Shown: positions 45,966 to 58,240 of the stretch, piece by piece | Position numbering within the stretch: position 1 is the stretch's first letter | Layout: every line of letters begins with the position of its first letter | From: Xiphias gladius | Lineage: Eukaryota > Chordata > Actinopteri > Istiophoriformes > Xiphiidae | NCBI RefSeq assembly: GCF_016859285.1 | Contig: NC_053406.1 | Coordinates: 14,827,501 to 14,891,500 of the forward strand | Length of the DNA: 64,000 nt | Reading direction: 5' to 3' | Translations under genes and position numbers: made by a program | Notes under the pieces: generated by a model | What the model was told of the DNA's origin: nothing | The model's database searches: none | The model's input: the letters and a program-made list of their open reading frames with translations, nothing else

Positions 45966-48072
45966 CTGAATTCACAAAACAATTGGGGCCCATTTCATGA
46001 CCGCGATCAAGTTCTATTTTGTGATGTGTTTGGTTTCCCCAAAACAAATTCAGGAAAAGAAAAAGGCAACACTCCAGAAAACACAAGAACCAAACAAACC
46101 AATCATCTCTACCCATGATCTCCGAGGCCTTTGACAGCACAACGACTGTGATTGATATTATTTATTTAAGTTTTCTATAGCATTGACGGTACTCTTGCTG
46201 TGACACCCCAAACTTGTCCACCTCACACAGAGAGCATTCACGTTCACTTTGCAAGGCAGAGAAATACACTGAAAAATAAAGTTCCCCGAAGCTCTCTCAC
46301 GGCCTCTTTATTTGGTTGCCACCAAGTAAAAATAAATAAAAACCATTTCTAAAGACCAATGCTTGAAATAGAGCAAGGAAATAACTGAGAACACACCAAA
46401 ACAAATCCCAATTTTCTGATGACGCTAAAAATAAAATTCTTGAAACATCATATTAACTTTGATCAAATGTCCTGCTCTGACCAGAATTAAATAAAGCACA
46501 TGGTAAATTTGGGCATTCTTTGTCGGGCAGTATCCTCACTTCCTCTTTTCTGGGCGCATCCAGACCACAATAATGTGTAAAAGGCCTCAATCAAAACCAA
46601 ATACGACTGCGCCATGCTTCTGGAAAACTGTCTCTTCCTCTGAGGAGTTTGATTGCGCTGCTGTCAGAGGCAGACCTCGTCTCCGCTGTGGACTCTCCTC
46701 CACTCCTTCCTATGTGGCCCTGCACTCAGAGGCAGTCCACTCAGCAGACACAGATTGTAGACACAGTGGTGTTTTCCAGCACTGGATGTTACAGAGGGAA
46801 CATGACACGTCCTGCCCTTCCTTGATCTATGTCCAACCCCACAGGCTTTGATAGTTCACGCGGGAGCAAATAATACTAAGATTGAAAGATTGCTTTAACT
46901 GTACAGACAGTTTTGAGGTTTTATCAATGTCTGTGCGTAGTTTTGGGGAAGTGTTGTATTGTTTGCAACACACACTGGTCCCTCAGGTCCTCTGATCAGG
47001 CGCTCCTGGCTGTGTCAAACACCAGGGTTGAGCTGAATATTTTTACAACCGCAGCTCCCGACAGTGGAACGACGCTAAAAAAACATGTTTGATCAGCACA
47101 GTTCTCTTCCATTTCAAAACACACCAAAGACCATTTAATGACTGTTTTTTTTTTGGTTTTTTTTGCTCTCTTTGATTTTTGTGTATGTGTGAATGTGTGT
47201 GTGACTTTAGTTCTACTTGCATCCACAGTCTGGTACAGTTTGATGATTTTAAAATATAGCATAATATGAAAGCTGATTTTAGCGTTTGGGTACATACTAT
47301 GTGTCGACCAATAAATGAAAGGCTCAAGGCTTTAATCGTCATTAACCCATTAGGTCGAAAGAGTTTTACTCTACTCAACTCTATCCTAATTAATTTACTG
47401 CCAGGTTAACTTTCCTGTGTCAACATACACACAGACTACATTTTTAAATGCTGTTGACTTGGATGAAGCAAACCAGAACTACCAGGTATCTGGCCATGGG
47501 GTCATTTTCCTGCTTCTGCTCTCTGGTACTCAGAGAATATGTCTTCTCATCCCATCCCTTCCACTAATATGTGAGTAGATGATACGATGTCCTCTGGCAA
47601 GCACTGTTTTTACATAGTTTGTTTAGGGAGTCAGTCGGATTCCACCCTGATTCAACTTAGGCCCATATTTAGCTCGGCATCCAGCGCACAGAGGGAGTCG
47701 CATTGACAGTTTTTATGGGTGCCTGGGTGGAGATAGAGATGATTTGTTGCGACGGTTACTGATGGAGGGCAAACGTTCAGTACCTCTCCAGCGTATATAC
47801 CACCGCAAAACCGCAGTCCCGACAGCATCCCTAGGTCGCTATACAGAGGTCACCCACGTTTTTGCGAGGAGCAACGTCAGCTGCCACACCTTTTCACGCC
47901 CAAACTCAAGCCCACTCTCCGCCCCAGGCGGTCATGCTAGGCTGCTCTTCACCAGTCCTGGTTTCCTCTGTGTAAAGCATGAGTTATTGTGCTCAGGTGA
48001 TCGTGTCAACGGAAACGACGAGGAGGAGGCTGTAAGTTGTAACTTCGTGCTGTGTTTGGCTGCAGCCATCCG

Positions 48073-48099
48073 CCCTCCTCCTCCTCCTCCTCCTCCTCC
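48073..48099 (+). repeat. (CTC)n microsatellite upstream of the 48533 exon
   Basis: Nine perfect CTC/CCT units lie in a pyrimidine-rich stretch, probably within the promoter region of the downstream gene. Confidence 0.85.
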
Positions 48100-48199
48100 C
48101 CTGCTCTCTCAGTCAAGTTCCTCATTTCTGCACACTGCAAAAAATGTCCGCCTCGGTTAGTCGCTTGAACCCGGGCTTTGAGCTCTTGTCTTGTGCATC

Positions 48200-48532
48200 C
48201 GGCCGCGTAAATAAGCCACATAAGAGACGAGGCTGAGCGAGAAAGTCGCGAGTACATATGCATTTCAGACCGACCATACGCCTGAGTGACTGGTAGAGAC
48301 GGACATTTTTTTTTTTTATACAGTGTAAGACCTCCTGTCTCGTCATTCGTCTCCCTGCTCAGCATCGCCGCGCTCTCTCCCTCTCTCTCCCTCTCTCCTC
48401 TTGTGTGTGTGTGTGTGTGTGTGTGTGTCTCATACAGTTTTCCAGGAGGACTAGTCCCTGTCACACTCCCTCCACACACACACACGGAGACACACTCCCC
48501 AGCGCAGACAGCTGCAGCACCGACCAACATCC
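48200..48532 (+). promoter_or_regulatory. Candidate promoter/5'UTR of the signal-peptide gene
   Basis: Sequence before the ATG is locally GC-richer than the flanks, with CT-rich (48371-48400) and (TG)n (48401-48428) tracts and a CACACA stretch (48474-48495). No clear TATA box or initiator was identified. The region is called from its position in front of a convincing first coding exon. Confidence 0.35.
48371..48428 (+). repeat. (CT)n then (TG)n microsatellite
   Basis: Two adjoining simple repeats lie about 105 nt upstream of the candidate start codon. Confidence 0.85.
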
Positions 48533-48596
48533 ATGGCTGTGCGGGACACTGCCTCTCTGCTCGTCGGACTCCTGGTCCTCTTTCACACCTGGGGAG
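48533..48596 (+). CDS. First coding exon encoding a signal peptide (mcam candidate)
   Basis: The ATG at 48533, preceded by CAACATCC, opens a 21-codon stretch: MAVRDTASLLVGLLVLFHTW then G. It has a charged N-terminus and a hydrophobic core, the build of a secretory signal peptide. The exon ends in phase 1 at GGGGAG|GTGAGT, a strong donor, as is usual for signal-peptide exons that splice to Ig domains. No later exon was recognised up to 64000, so a first intron of more than 15 kb is implied. In human, MCAM lies head-to-head with RNF26, and this exon lies head-to-head with rnf26, so a fish mcam is the favoured identity. That is an inference from gene order; the peptide itself is too short to prove it. 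Confidence 0.5.
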
Positions 48597-50144
48597 GTGA
48601 GTGCCCGAGACGCGCGGATCCGTGCAACGCGTGGGGGGGCTGGAGTCGGGGCCGTGTAGGTGGGGTGTCGTGTTGGCTTTGCAAACTTTTGTCCCGCATC
48701 AACGACCCCAGGCAGAAAACGAATGGAGAAAAGTTGATCTCGAAAGTAGGAAATTAGAAACTGCATTTGATAGGAACAGTTCCGCCTGGGTTTCCTTCCA
48801 CAATCTTCCAGATAACATTGGAAAATCAGCTTTTCAAATTTTTCTTTTCTTTTTTTTTTTTTTTTAAAGCTTGGACCAAACAGGTCCAACTGTTGCCTGC
48901 ATAGCTGCCTGGCCCAGGTGCAGCTCCCGTGTAAACTGCAGAGGTGTGATACTGCACAGTCCCCTCTTGCTTACATTATTTTCCTTTTCAGTAAAAATCA
49001 TAAAAAGCTGGTAAACAATCCTGTCATTGCAACTGCATGTTGTTGTAACCTGGCTTGTAGCCTGCTTGGAAGATTTTTCTCCTCACAGAAAGTCGATCAT
49101 CAGAGGGAAGAGACTTTTTTAGCCAATAAATATTGGCTACCAAAGCACCGCACAGTAACTCGAAGGCCGTGGCTTAGTAACACTACCTGAAAATGTATTA
49201 TGTATTATACAGTATTAAGGTAACCTTGAAGTGGAGGTGCCGTTTTCACCCTTTCCTTCTTAATTTGAATGCATTTTCATGTATGCTGTGAATAAACACA
49301 GCAGCTAAACTGTAAACAATTCTAATCAAGATGACCATCATGAGATGCCAGACTCTGCTCATTTCCACAGCACTTGAAGTGAGTTACGGTCAGTTTGAAT
49401 AGTTGGCTGCGTTTATTTTTTCGCCCCTGACCAGCATAGAGGTGCGATTGTGGCGAGGGAGCTCTCCGTCTGCTTTCTGTCAGGTCTTGCCTGGGGAATG
49501 GCTCCACCATGTTTCTGTCACACACAGTCAAACACGTTCCCAGAGTGAGATATACAGTAGCTCTAATTACACTATGTCTTTAAATCAGCTGTGAGAGACT
49601 ACAGTATAAAAAAAAGCTGTGAGGTGCAGAAGTGTGTTTATTTTCAGAAGAGAGTGTGTGAGTTATGTGGGTGAGAAGGGCATGCTACCTTAGTACTTTT
49701 CTTGTGTTGATTTGCTTACTCGTTTGCTTAAACAAGACAGGTCAGTCCTCCCCCGCCCTACAACCCTACCCACGCTTTACCTTTCCTTATTCCTGTTTGT
49801 CATCGATCATAATCTTGAACTTTCCATAACCTCTACGTATTGTGCTGATCTCCTGTTTAAGCTCAGCGAAACAATTGTCTGTAACATTTTCCAACTCTAG
49901 CTGCTCTTATCAAGTTGACTTCCTGGACATCTCATTTTGTGGCTGTCAGACCTCCTTAAGTTTTGCCTCCGCTGGTTCCATTCACTTGCAGTCCGTGTCT
50001 CCCCTGCCTTTCATTGTATTACATTTATTATCACTTGAGCACAGCTGTTTGACCAGAGGAAGATACCACATCTCATTCAGAAATTTGACATTAGATCTTC
50101 TCTCCACTTCTCCACTGCCAGTTGATCTTAAGTTGATCTCCAGT

Positions 50145-50445
50145 GCCAGTTGATCTGCAACTAACAATTATTTTCAATCTTGAAATTGAAATGATCTTTT
50201 CCAGTAAATTGATTCTCAGTTAAATCTTTAAAAATGACAGAAAATGTTCCAGAGCTCCGCTGATGTCTTCAAATGTGTAGTTTTTTTTCTGACCAACAAT
50301 CAGATATATAGTTTACCATCATATGAGACAAGGAAAAGTGGAATATGTTCATATTTGAGAAGCTTGAACAACAAATTTCATTCAAACTCAGGTTGTTTGT
50401 TTTGTCGACCATTAATCGATGAATTAACCAATCGTATGTAGCTCT
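50145..50445 (+). mobile_element. ATTAATCG-family element, copy 5
   Basis: TGATCTGCAACTAACAATTATTTTCAATCTTGAAATTG opens it, with AAAATGTTCCAGAGCTC in the body and GACCATTAATCGATGAATTAACC near the end. The ends are inversely related. Confidence 0.7.
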
Positions 50446-52339
50446 GACTGGTGTTAGGCAGACTTCACACTGGATCGCTGGTTAACTGTTGGGAAAAGCT
50501 TTGTGGTGATTGTTTCTCCCCCTTACAATCCTTAATAGCTATTATATCAAGCATTTCATGATGTTGGTCAACACCCACTCAGGGCCTGCTGGATCTGCAA
50601 AGACCTTCTGCTTGACGACATGCACATGTATGTGAACATGGAGCGGGAATGAGTGCAATTGTGTCGGTGCCAAAACTCTGTCTCCAGCCCGTGATGACAT
50701 CAGAGGAAAGCCGGACATGCTGTTGGACTGTACCAGGGATAGGGATACTATTCATTTCCTGTGACACTGGCTAATCAAGCCGAGCCAAAGATCAGCCACA
50801 TTAGACCTCCCTCAGTTAAAGGTCATCACTCTCTGCTGCGGCTGAGGCTCTGAGCCTGGGTTTCAACAACTGCTGCTCTTCAGAAGAAGTGAGCTGGTCA
50901 CGGACAATAAATGCCCTTGTTATGTCTGAACCACAGTATAGAAAATTGAGGCCTGGCAATCTGGCAGCAGGATCAGCAGTATAGAGCCGTCCTGAAATAA
51001 AAGTCCCTAAATTCAGACCTCTCTTCCGGCACATATCCACAGCGAGGTCTGTGACTATTTCATTTCCATGCCTATGAACAGCTGTTTGTGGAGCAGGTTG
51101 GACATTGTAAGAAAATGGTGGAGTTTGGAGGTCTTGGATCTTTTGTGATATAATAATATATGTTTAAAAAAAAAGAAAAAACGTGTTTATTAATTGCAAG
51201 CAGATTGTTGCAGGATATATTCATACATTTTTGGCATAAAAATGACATATTCTTCAATGTGTCTTAGTAGCCAGATGATGGAAATGATCACTACGCCCCA
51301 AAATCAGGTCCTTGTCTAGAGAAAGTTTGTCATGGGCAAGTGGTGTCTTATCTTTGTCCTGAAATAAAGCCTTGACCTGTTCAGGCACTCTGTTTATGTG
51401 TTCCCATACAATAGACTCCTCAGGACACCAGACAGAAAAGGACCAGTCCAACACTGTTTTTGATCTGGACCGTGACAGTGCAACATCAATCTGGAGATGT
51501 CTAAAATTGTTTTAGTGAATTTACGGTTGTTAGGATTAGTGAAACATTATCCAGATCCCCAGTGAAACCTGAAATGGAAACAGTACGAGGGCTAGTGAAT
51601 ATGAGTATTGTGCCAGTTGAAGTCATAGTACAGTAGAGCTTTATGGTAAATGCAAAGGACAATGTGTGTAACAGCTTTGAAAATCTACCTATCTGTATGT
51701 TAAATAACCGGAATTGTTCTTGAACATGGCAGAGACATTTTGAGTGTATCTTTGCCTGTATCTGGCTTTGGAGGGACTTGGGCTGCTGGAAATACACGGT
51801 TAGTTTGTTTTTTCCAAAACAGTTAATGGACCTAATATCAAAACGGCGAGAAACCAAAGCAAACATGCTGTTGCTGTGAAATGGTCAACATGGGTGATGC
51901 GACCTCTCTCTGTTATCGTGAACTATAATGTGAACTATAGTGAACTGAAAGGGTATCAGTTCCACAAGCCATGTGAGTAGCTGTACAGTATGCTTTTGAA
52001 TGAAGAAAAAGCACAATCTTCCTTGTACAACTGAAAATTAGAATTTCTGTGCAGTTGCACCCATCCTCAGTGGGCCATTCTTATCTTATTTGGGTGCAAC
52101 CAGGGGATAATAGATATCGCTGTCTAAATGACATAGCAGTGTCAGTCCTTTAGGAGACTTCTCTTCTCATGCTTACAGCATGTCACATAAATATTTCATT
52201 GGTTTTATACCTTACTAAAAGTCAATGGTGTTTCCTGCTTTTGGTCTGGTTTGACCTGCTCTCAGTCAGGTTGGCCGATGATGACACCAAGTGAGTTATA
52301 AGTGTCTTATAAGAATCTACAGAAATGTAGTGTGCCATT

Positions 52340-52548
52340 ATCTAAGGCTGGTAGATATGGCCAAAAATATGATCACAATATTTTATTTTCATATTGATTG
52401 TGCAGCTGAGGGTTGACCCAGATGCAGAACAGATAAATGTGTCGAAAATTACTCTTCAGTCTATCATCATTAATGTGGGAATTGTTTTGGCGATAATTGA
52501 TAATCAAGATCGTTTTATTGCCGAGCCCTACCATTATCCAGTAATGCG
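52340..52548. mobile_element. Short fold-back element (GGGCTGGxxGATATGGCC type)
   Basis: It starts AAGGCTGGTAGATATGGCCAAAAATATGATCACAATATT and ends CGATAATTGATAATCAAGATCG then TTTTATTGCCGAGCCCTACC. A teleost non-autonomous repeat with ends like AGGGCTGGGCGATATGGCC is common; this fits a decayed copy. Confidence 0.5.
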
Positions 52549-55500
52549 TACAGTAATTTCCACTTGTGGCCACAGCTGTTGCTGTTCAGCAAAACGTACG
52601 TAGGCTGGCTTTTAAAAGATTACTGTGTCTGCCTCTGTTGTCTGAGCCATTCACTTTTCAATATCAAGTATTAAAGCAACATTGCAAACCACATAGAATT
52701 AAACAAAAGTTTGCTAGATGTACATTGTTTTGGTTTGGAAAGAAACTGCAGTTTCGGACAGGGGTAGTACAGCATGTGCACGCCAGCAACCTATTCACCC
52801 TCTAACACCAGTTGTCTGGCATGACCAGTCATACTAGATCACTGGTGAATGGTAATCTGTTCATTATGAATGTCAATGCCTCATGTCATAAACAGGTCTG
52901 TGTGTGAAAGTGCCATGGAGTAGGTATTTCCGGACAAAATTTTTGATAAAGGCACAAGAAAACGTGTCTGTAATGGATTTGTTAGTGTATATATGGTGTG
53001 TTCTTCTTTTTTGACTCGGCTAGACTGTCGGGCTGTTGACAGTTTTAGATTGTTCTTGGCACTGTAAGGTTTTTACATGCGACGCAAGGTAACGTGAGCA
53101 AAATGAAAACACACACATTACTGATTAGTTAAGTGTTAGACCATGAAAGCAGAAGAAAAGCTGCATTTTTTCAAGTGTTTTTATGGAAACACCATTTTGA
53201 TCCAATGTCCCCCTGCAGAACCATATAATGGGTTGAAGCTGCACACTTGGGAGCATGAACTGTAGAAGCAAAAGGTTTCCTTTTACTGTTTAATCTTCCT
53301 ATCGATGTGAATAACATCCATTATCACCATTACTGGGGTCAATATAGCAAACCAGCGATGGAGAAGGTGGCGGGCTGTTACTGGTGGGGAGAGCTCCCAG
53401 GTCTTTGTGCTGTTGTCATCGGGACCATTTTGTTTGCGTTCCCCGAGTAGCAGCAAAAATTGTTTGTATAATGTAGCTCAGGCAAAGAAACGATCTGTCG
53501 AATGATATCGTAACATCCGGACAAGCACGTTGTCTAACTCCTACTTACAGTGTAAAAGGAAGGAAGCTGATATTCTGTTTTGTCCAGTCTTCATTTGTTA
53601 GACCAGAGGAAAACACAGATGTTGTCAACATTGTTCTCCCGAAGAAAAAACTTTTTTGTTCTGTAGAAGTTAGCTTAAAATGGGCAATATCTGCAATGAA
53701 ATTGATTTCATAATTACCACCGAATAACTGCCTTCAGAAATTTCCGATTTGTCCAGTTTCACAGCTTCTTGCAACATTCTCCAGTACAGTTTGTTTTTTA
53801 TAAGAAACACACCTTCAGTGATGCCCAACAGAAAGCCTTAACACAATATCGGCCTTGTCTGCAGATGTGAAATGAGGCATTTCGTCTGTAAGTCATATTT
53901 GAGGGCCACAGCACACATTGGACAGCCTCAGTGTACTCTGACGTATTGCTATATATTTGGCTGCAGGGCAAATCCACTCGTATCAGGTGGTTGGGAGATC
54001 ACCTTAGGGTATCACAGTGTCTTAAGAGCTGGCTCTCCTCTGACTGTTAATGCTTACTGCTGCTCTAGTGGCCTTTGAAAGATCCCCGATCAGACGGACA
54101 GCTGTGTATACCTGTTCCCTCACAGTTCTGACAACACACTCCCAGGGAGCCCTAAACTCAAAGACACACATGAACACACACACACACACAACATGTGACC
54201 TGTTGTCACTGTGTGTTATTTTTGTTAAAGCAGGGTTATTGTTTCACTGGTGGTGACTCTGACAAATTGCGGAACCCAAGTGTCTAAATTCTCTTTCAAA
54301 TTGCCCATATGTAATGTATAAGTGAAAGTATTTAGTTACTTAGGTATTTACTCGAAAGAGGAATGCTGAGATACTGTTCTGCCATCATAATGGAAGCTCA
54401 GGCCTCTTTTTCTATTGTGCTAAAAACAGAGCACCATCACTGCTGCAGACCAGAGTAGCCTATCTTCGGCTATTCAGCTGCGCACGAACCGGTTGTAAAT
54501 GAGCTGTGAGAAAAGGTTGGTTGTTGTTAAGTTCAAGTGGTTAAATCACCAGACAGTTTGTGATCAAGGTGTAGGAGGAGCCCTCTCCTGACCATACATT
54601 GATTAGTATTATAGGTTTGTAACACATAGTAAACTCTCCCTCTTTGTTCATCTTCTGCAATTTTATTAACAAGTATAAAAGAGGTCCACTCTTGGACTTG
54701 GACCACTTGACCAAGATACACCCAAACTTTGTTGTTTTATTGTTTGTTCATATTTTAGAATATTACACTCTTTAAATGGAAACTTGGTGATTTTTTTTAG
54801 AATAAATGTTACTTTAGAGACACCCTTGACTGTTGACCTCTGTAAGGAATAGTTCTGAATAATAATTTGGAGGCTGCTACAATGTATTATCTTTAGTGCA
54901 CAACCTCTGCGCATTTAGGGCATTCTCTGTGGCTATGCTGTAAGTATTCATAAAGTCATTAATTAAGTGAATAATTAATACATGTCGTCATTTTATCAAA
55001 TGTCTTATCTACATCCTGTTCACACAGCAGCAGCCACCGTCACGGCAGATTAATACTGTACATCTACAAATAAGCATTTTTCTGAAAAAGTAGTTCCGAA
55101 CTATGATGTAGTTGTTAAAATTTTGTGATTCACAGTGAAAACAGTTTAACGACATTAACACAAGGCCAATGAGCACAAAGTATAAACTCCTCAACACTGG
55201 AGAAGGCATTTGGTTTTGAACTGAGCTGCTACCTGATTCTACTGACGAACATAAAATGTATTGAACCACTAAACCTATATGTGCAAACTGCAAATTATGA
55301 AACATATTAAAGCTTCTCTTGTTTGCTTGACACTGGGAAAAGCAGGAAAGTAGTAACATTTTGTAAACCATTATCCCTTTAATATCTTTTAGCGACCTCC
55401 GACCATTTTTATTGCACTGAGGTTACAGGTCAGTTTTATCTAGTCCCCCCACTTGGAAGTCATTTATAAATAACGGAGAACTGGTTTTATGAAGCTGGCA

Positions 55501-56259
55501 GGTGGAGGAAAGCTCTGCTTGAGTGAGGCACTAAAACTAATCTGATTCAGTGGTGCAACAGTGTGTGATGCTCTGCTGCTGACCATGAAATGGAGAGCAG
55601 ATATAAAGGGAAGTTTATGGAATAACATGAATGCATTGGACAACAAGCATCTATAATCATAGTTGTGTTACTATGAACTTTTTTTTGCTTCTTTCATTAC
55701 TATCAATTATCAAACTTGTCTTATAATAGGTTTTACCATCAGTTATCGGCCTGATGTACTTATAAATATGAACAGTTGTTCTTGCGTCCTTTGTGATTAT
55801 CTGCTAGACTTCTGCTCAGTAATTGCAGTATTAAATAAATGTAACTCATCTCTGTGGGATGGCTTTGCTAAGCTAAACATGGGTCATGGTTGAAACAACA
55901 AACCAAACCAAACTGTACTGTGTTGTGTCAGGCCTGACATAAACTCTAACCTTCCCATGGGTTTTTTTTTTTTTAAATTTGTTTAAACAAACAGAGAAAA
56001 ACTCAGCCAAAAACATCAACATTACTTTGGAGGTCACTGAGGAGGCTCCTGTGGTTATGTAAGAGGTAGTGAAAAGGTACAAGGAACCACTGAGCTAGTG
56101 TTAAGTCAAGAGCTGACTGAATAATTTTTTAAAATTACATAGATTTAAATCTGTATTTAATTCTTTTTTGAAATTGTCTCCTACAGAAGTGCAAATCATG
56201 CTGACAACTGGCAGTCTAGGCCTATAGCAGCAAAACTAGGGGATGGTTCAAGCCAACCC

Positions 56260-56460
56260 TAAGCCAGCCATAACCGCAAGCTTTATCAAAAAGGAAGGTC
56301 TTAAGCCTACTCTTAATCGTAGCGAGGGCGTCTGCCTCCCGGACCCAAACTGTAAGAAGGTTCCATAGTAGAGGAGCCTGATAACTGAAGGCTCTTCCCT
56401 CCTGTTCTACTCTCGAAGACTCAAGGCATATGTGACTCTCAGTGGCTGGTAAACGCTGCA
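56260..56460 (-). mobile_element. LINE open-reading-frame 2 terminal fragment (L2/CR1-like), copy 2
   Basis: The - strand encodes RAFSYQAPLLWNLL, then VREADALATIKSRLKTFLFDKACGYG, the same protein end as 27040-27240 (FKSRLKTLLFDKAYG). The remainder of the element is absent. Confidence 0.65.
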
Positions 56461-57229
56461 AATATTGAAAATTATGCTGCTTGTCTGTTTTATCATAGCA
56501 ACCAAAAGCACAAACCATATAAATGACATTTTTTTCTTTTTGCATATCAAATCACAATGTCACAATGTCACAATGGAATTTCTGCAGTGCGTGAATCTAC
56601 GCACAGTTACAACTCACTGTAACATACAGACAACATTTACATTAGAGGTTTTGGCTGTATTACCAGTTTTTTAAGGGACAAACGTTTGAGATCTTTTTCT
56701 CTTTGAGCATTTTTTACTTGGAAATGTTGCAGTTCACTTTTTTTTCTCACACTGGATCTAAGGTAGTTAAGTGGCCCCCAGAGGAACCAGTTGTTCCATC
56801 TTGTCAGTCAGACTGACTCCGGTGTCACATTGATGGTTTTTACATGGTCCTTTGGCTTTAAGAAATAGTTAACATTCTTACGTGCTGCAGGGGTGTTGAG
56901 TTTTACCAAAATGGTGAAAGTGACACCATTCATATTGCAAAACTCCCACTTTGCTCATTTTGCAAGAAAATTAAGTTATTTATGTTCCACAATACCACAA
57001 CACATGTACAAAGACATGACAAGCATAAATCCCTCTGTTGTTAGAAATATACAGTGTCTCTACTGTTTGACAGTTTTTATAATAAGCTTGTACATATACA
57101 CACAGTTAAAAAAATAAATGAAAAACCTGAATAAATGAATGGAGATGATTCCACACAGATGCACTGCATGGTACAGTTAAGCAATTAACATCCATTCATG
57201 CTCTGTGGCATATTTAAAATCGATGAGCA

Positions 57230-58240
57230 GGCCCAGCTGATTCTGATTTTGTATTAAGATGGCAAGAGGAAAAGATTTGAGTTACTTTGAGAGAGAGTTC
57301 ATTGCTGAGGCACGAATGGCAGGAGCTTCAGTCACACAGACTGCTCAACTCGCCAGTGTTTAAACAGGAATAATGACTAAAGTGACTTCTGCTTTTAGAT
57401 CTAAGGGAAAGACGTCAGTAGATAGGATCGGAATTCTTGTTGACGATGACCATGACCATGGTGATGTGTAAAGAAAAACAGAAGAGCAACTGTTCTTCAG
57501 GTGACTGAGAACGTCAGTGCAGGACATGATCAGACTGTGTCAACAAGAACAGTCCTTCGACAATTACATGGAGAGAGATATTATAGTAGGGTTGCAGTGC
57601 ATAAACCCCCGTTGACAAAGAGGAATGCACATTTGAGGCAGTGGGTTACAGAAATGTGGAAAAAATTGATACGGTCAGATGAGTCATCTTTCACCATATT
57701 CTTGAAGAGTGGGTGAGTGCATGTGTGACGTACACCATGAAAACAGTACAGGCCTGAATGCTTGACCCCTGCAGTGAGGGGATCCGGTGGCTCTGTTATG
57801 CCGTGGTGGACATTTTGCTGGCATGGTTTGGATCCACTAGTCCCCTCAGAGGGGCCACTGCAAACCAATACAAAGTTGTTCTGAATGATCACCTTTATCC
57901 TATGATGAAACCTTTCTATCCTGATGGGAGTGGTCTCCTCCAGGATGGCAATGCCCCATCCATAAGGCACGAGGGGTCACTGAATGGTTTGATGAGTATG
58001 AAAATGATGTGAATTATATGCTATGGCCTTCGCAGTCTCCAGATTTCAACAAAACTGAACATCTATGGGAGATTTTGGACCAACATGTTATACAGGGCTC
58101 TCGTCCAACATTATCAAAACACCAAATGAGGGAATATTTTTTGGAAGAATGCTGTTCATCCCTCCAGTAGAGACTTGTTGATCAATGCCAAGGAGCACTG
58201 AAGCTGCTCTGGCAGCTCGTGGTGGCCCAACACCTTAATT
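57230..58240 (+). pseudogene. Tc1-like transposase pseudogene
   Basis: An ATG at 57259 opens ARGKDLSYFERE with IAEARMAGASVTQTAQLAS, the DNA-binding start of a known fish Tc1 transposase lineage. A stop at about 57360 ends it. Further pieces in other frames read GHDQTVSTRTVLRQLHGE, YYSRVAVHKPPLTKRNA, WKKLIRSDESSFT and, after a shift, LQDGNAPSIRH and [21 protein letters not shown]-binding and DDE parts are in the right order, but frameshifts, stops and an internal deletion after SDESSFT make it inactive. Terminal repeats were not located. Confidence 0.8.

Larger units (their letters stand above)
37990..48200. other. Intergenic region between rnf26 and the exon at 48533
   Basis: No gene was recognised. 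The listed transposon remnants and microsatellites account for about 3 kb. The remainder is AT-rich with short open frames of low-complexity sequence only. Confidence 0.6.

Noticed and set aside
48006..48530. 174-codon - strand frame with Glu and Thr-His runs
   Set aside because: The runs are the CTC and CA/TG microsatellites read on the other strand.
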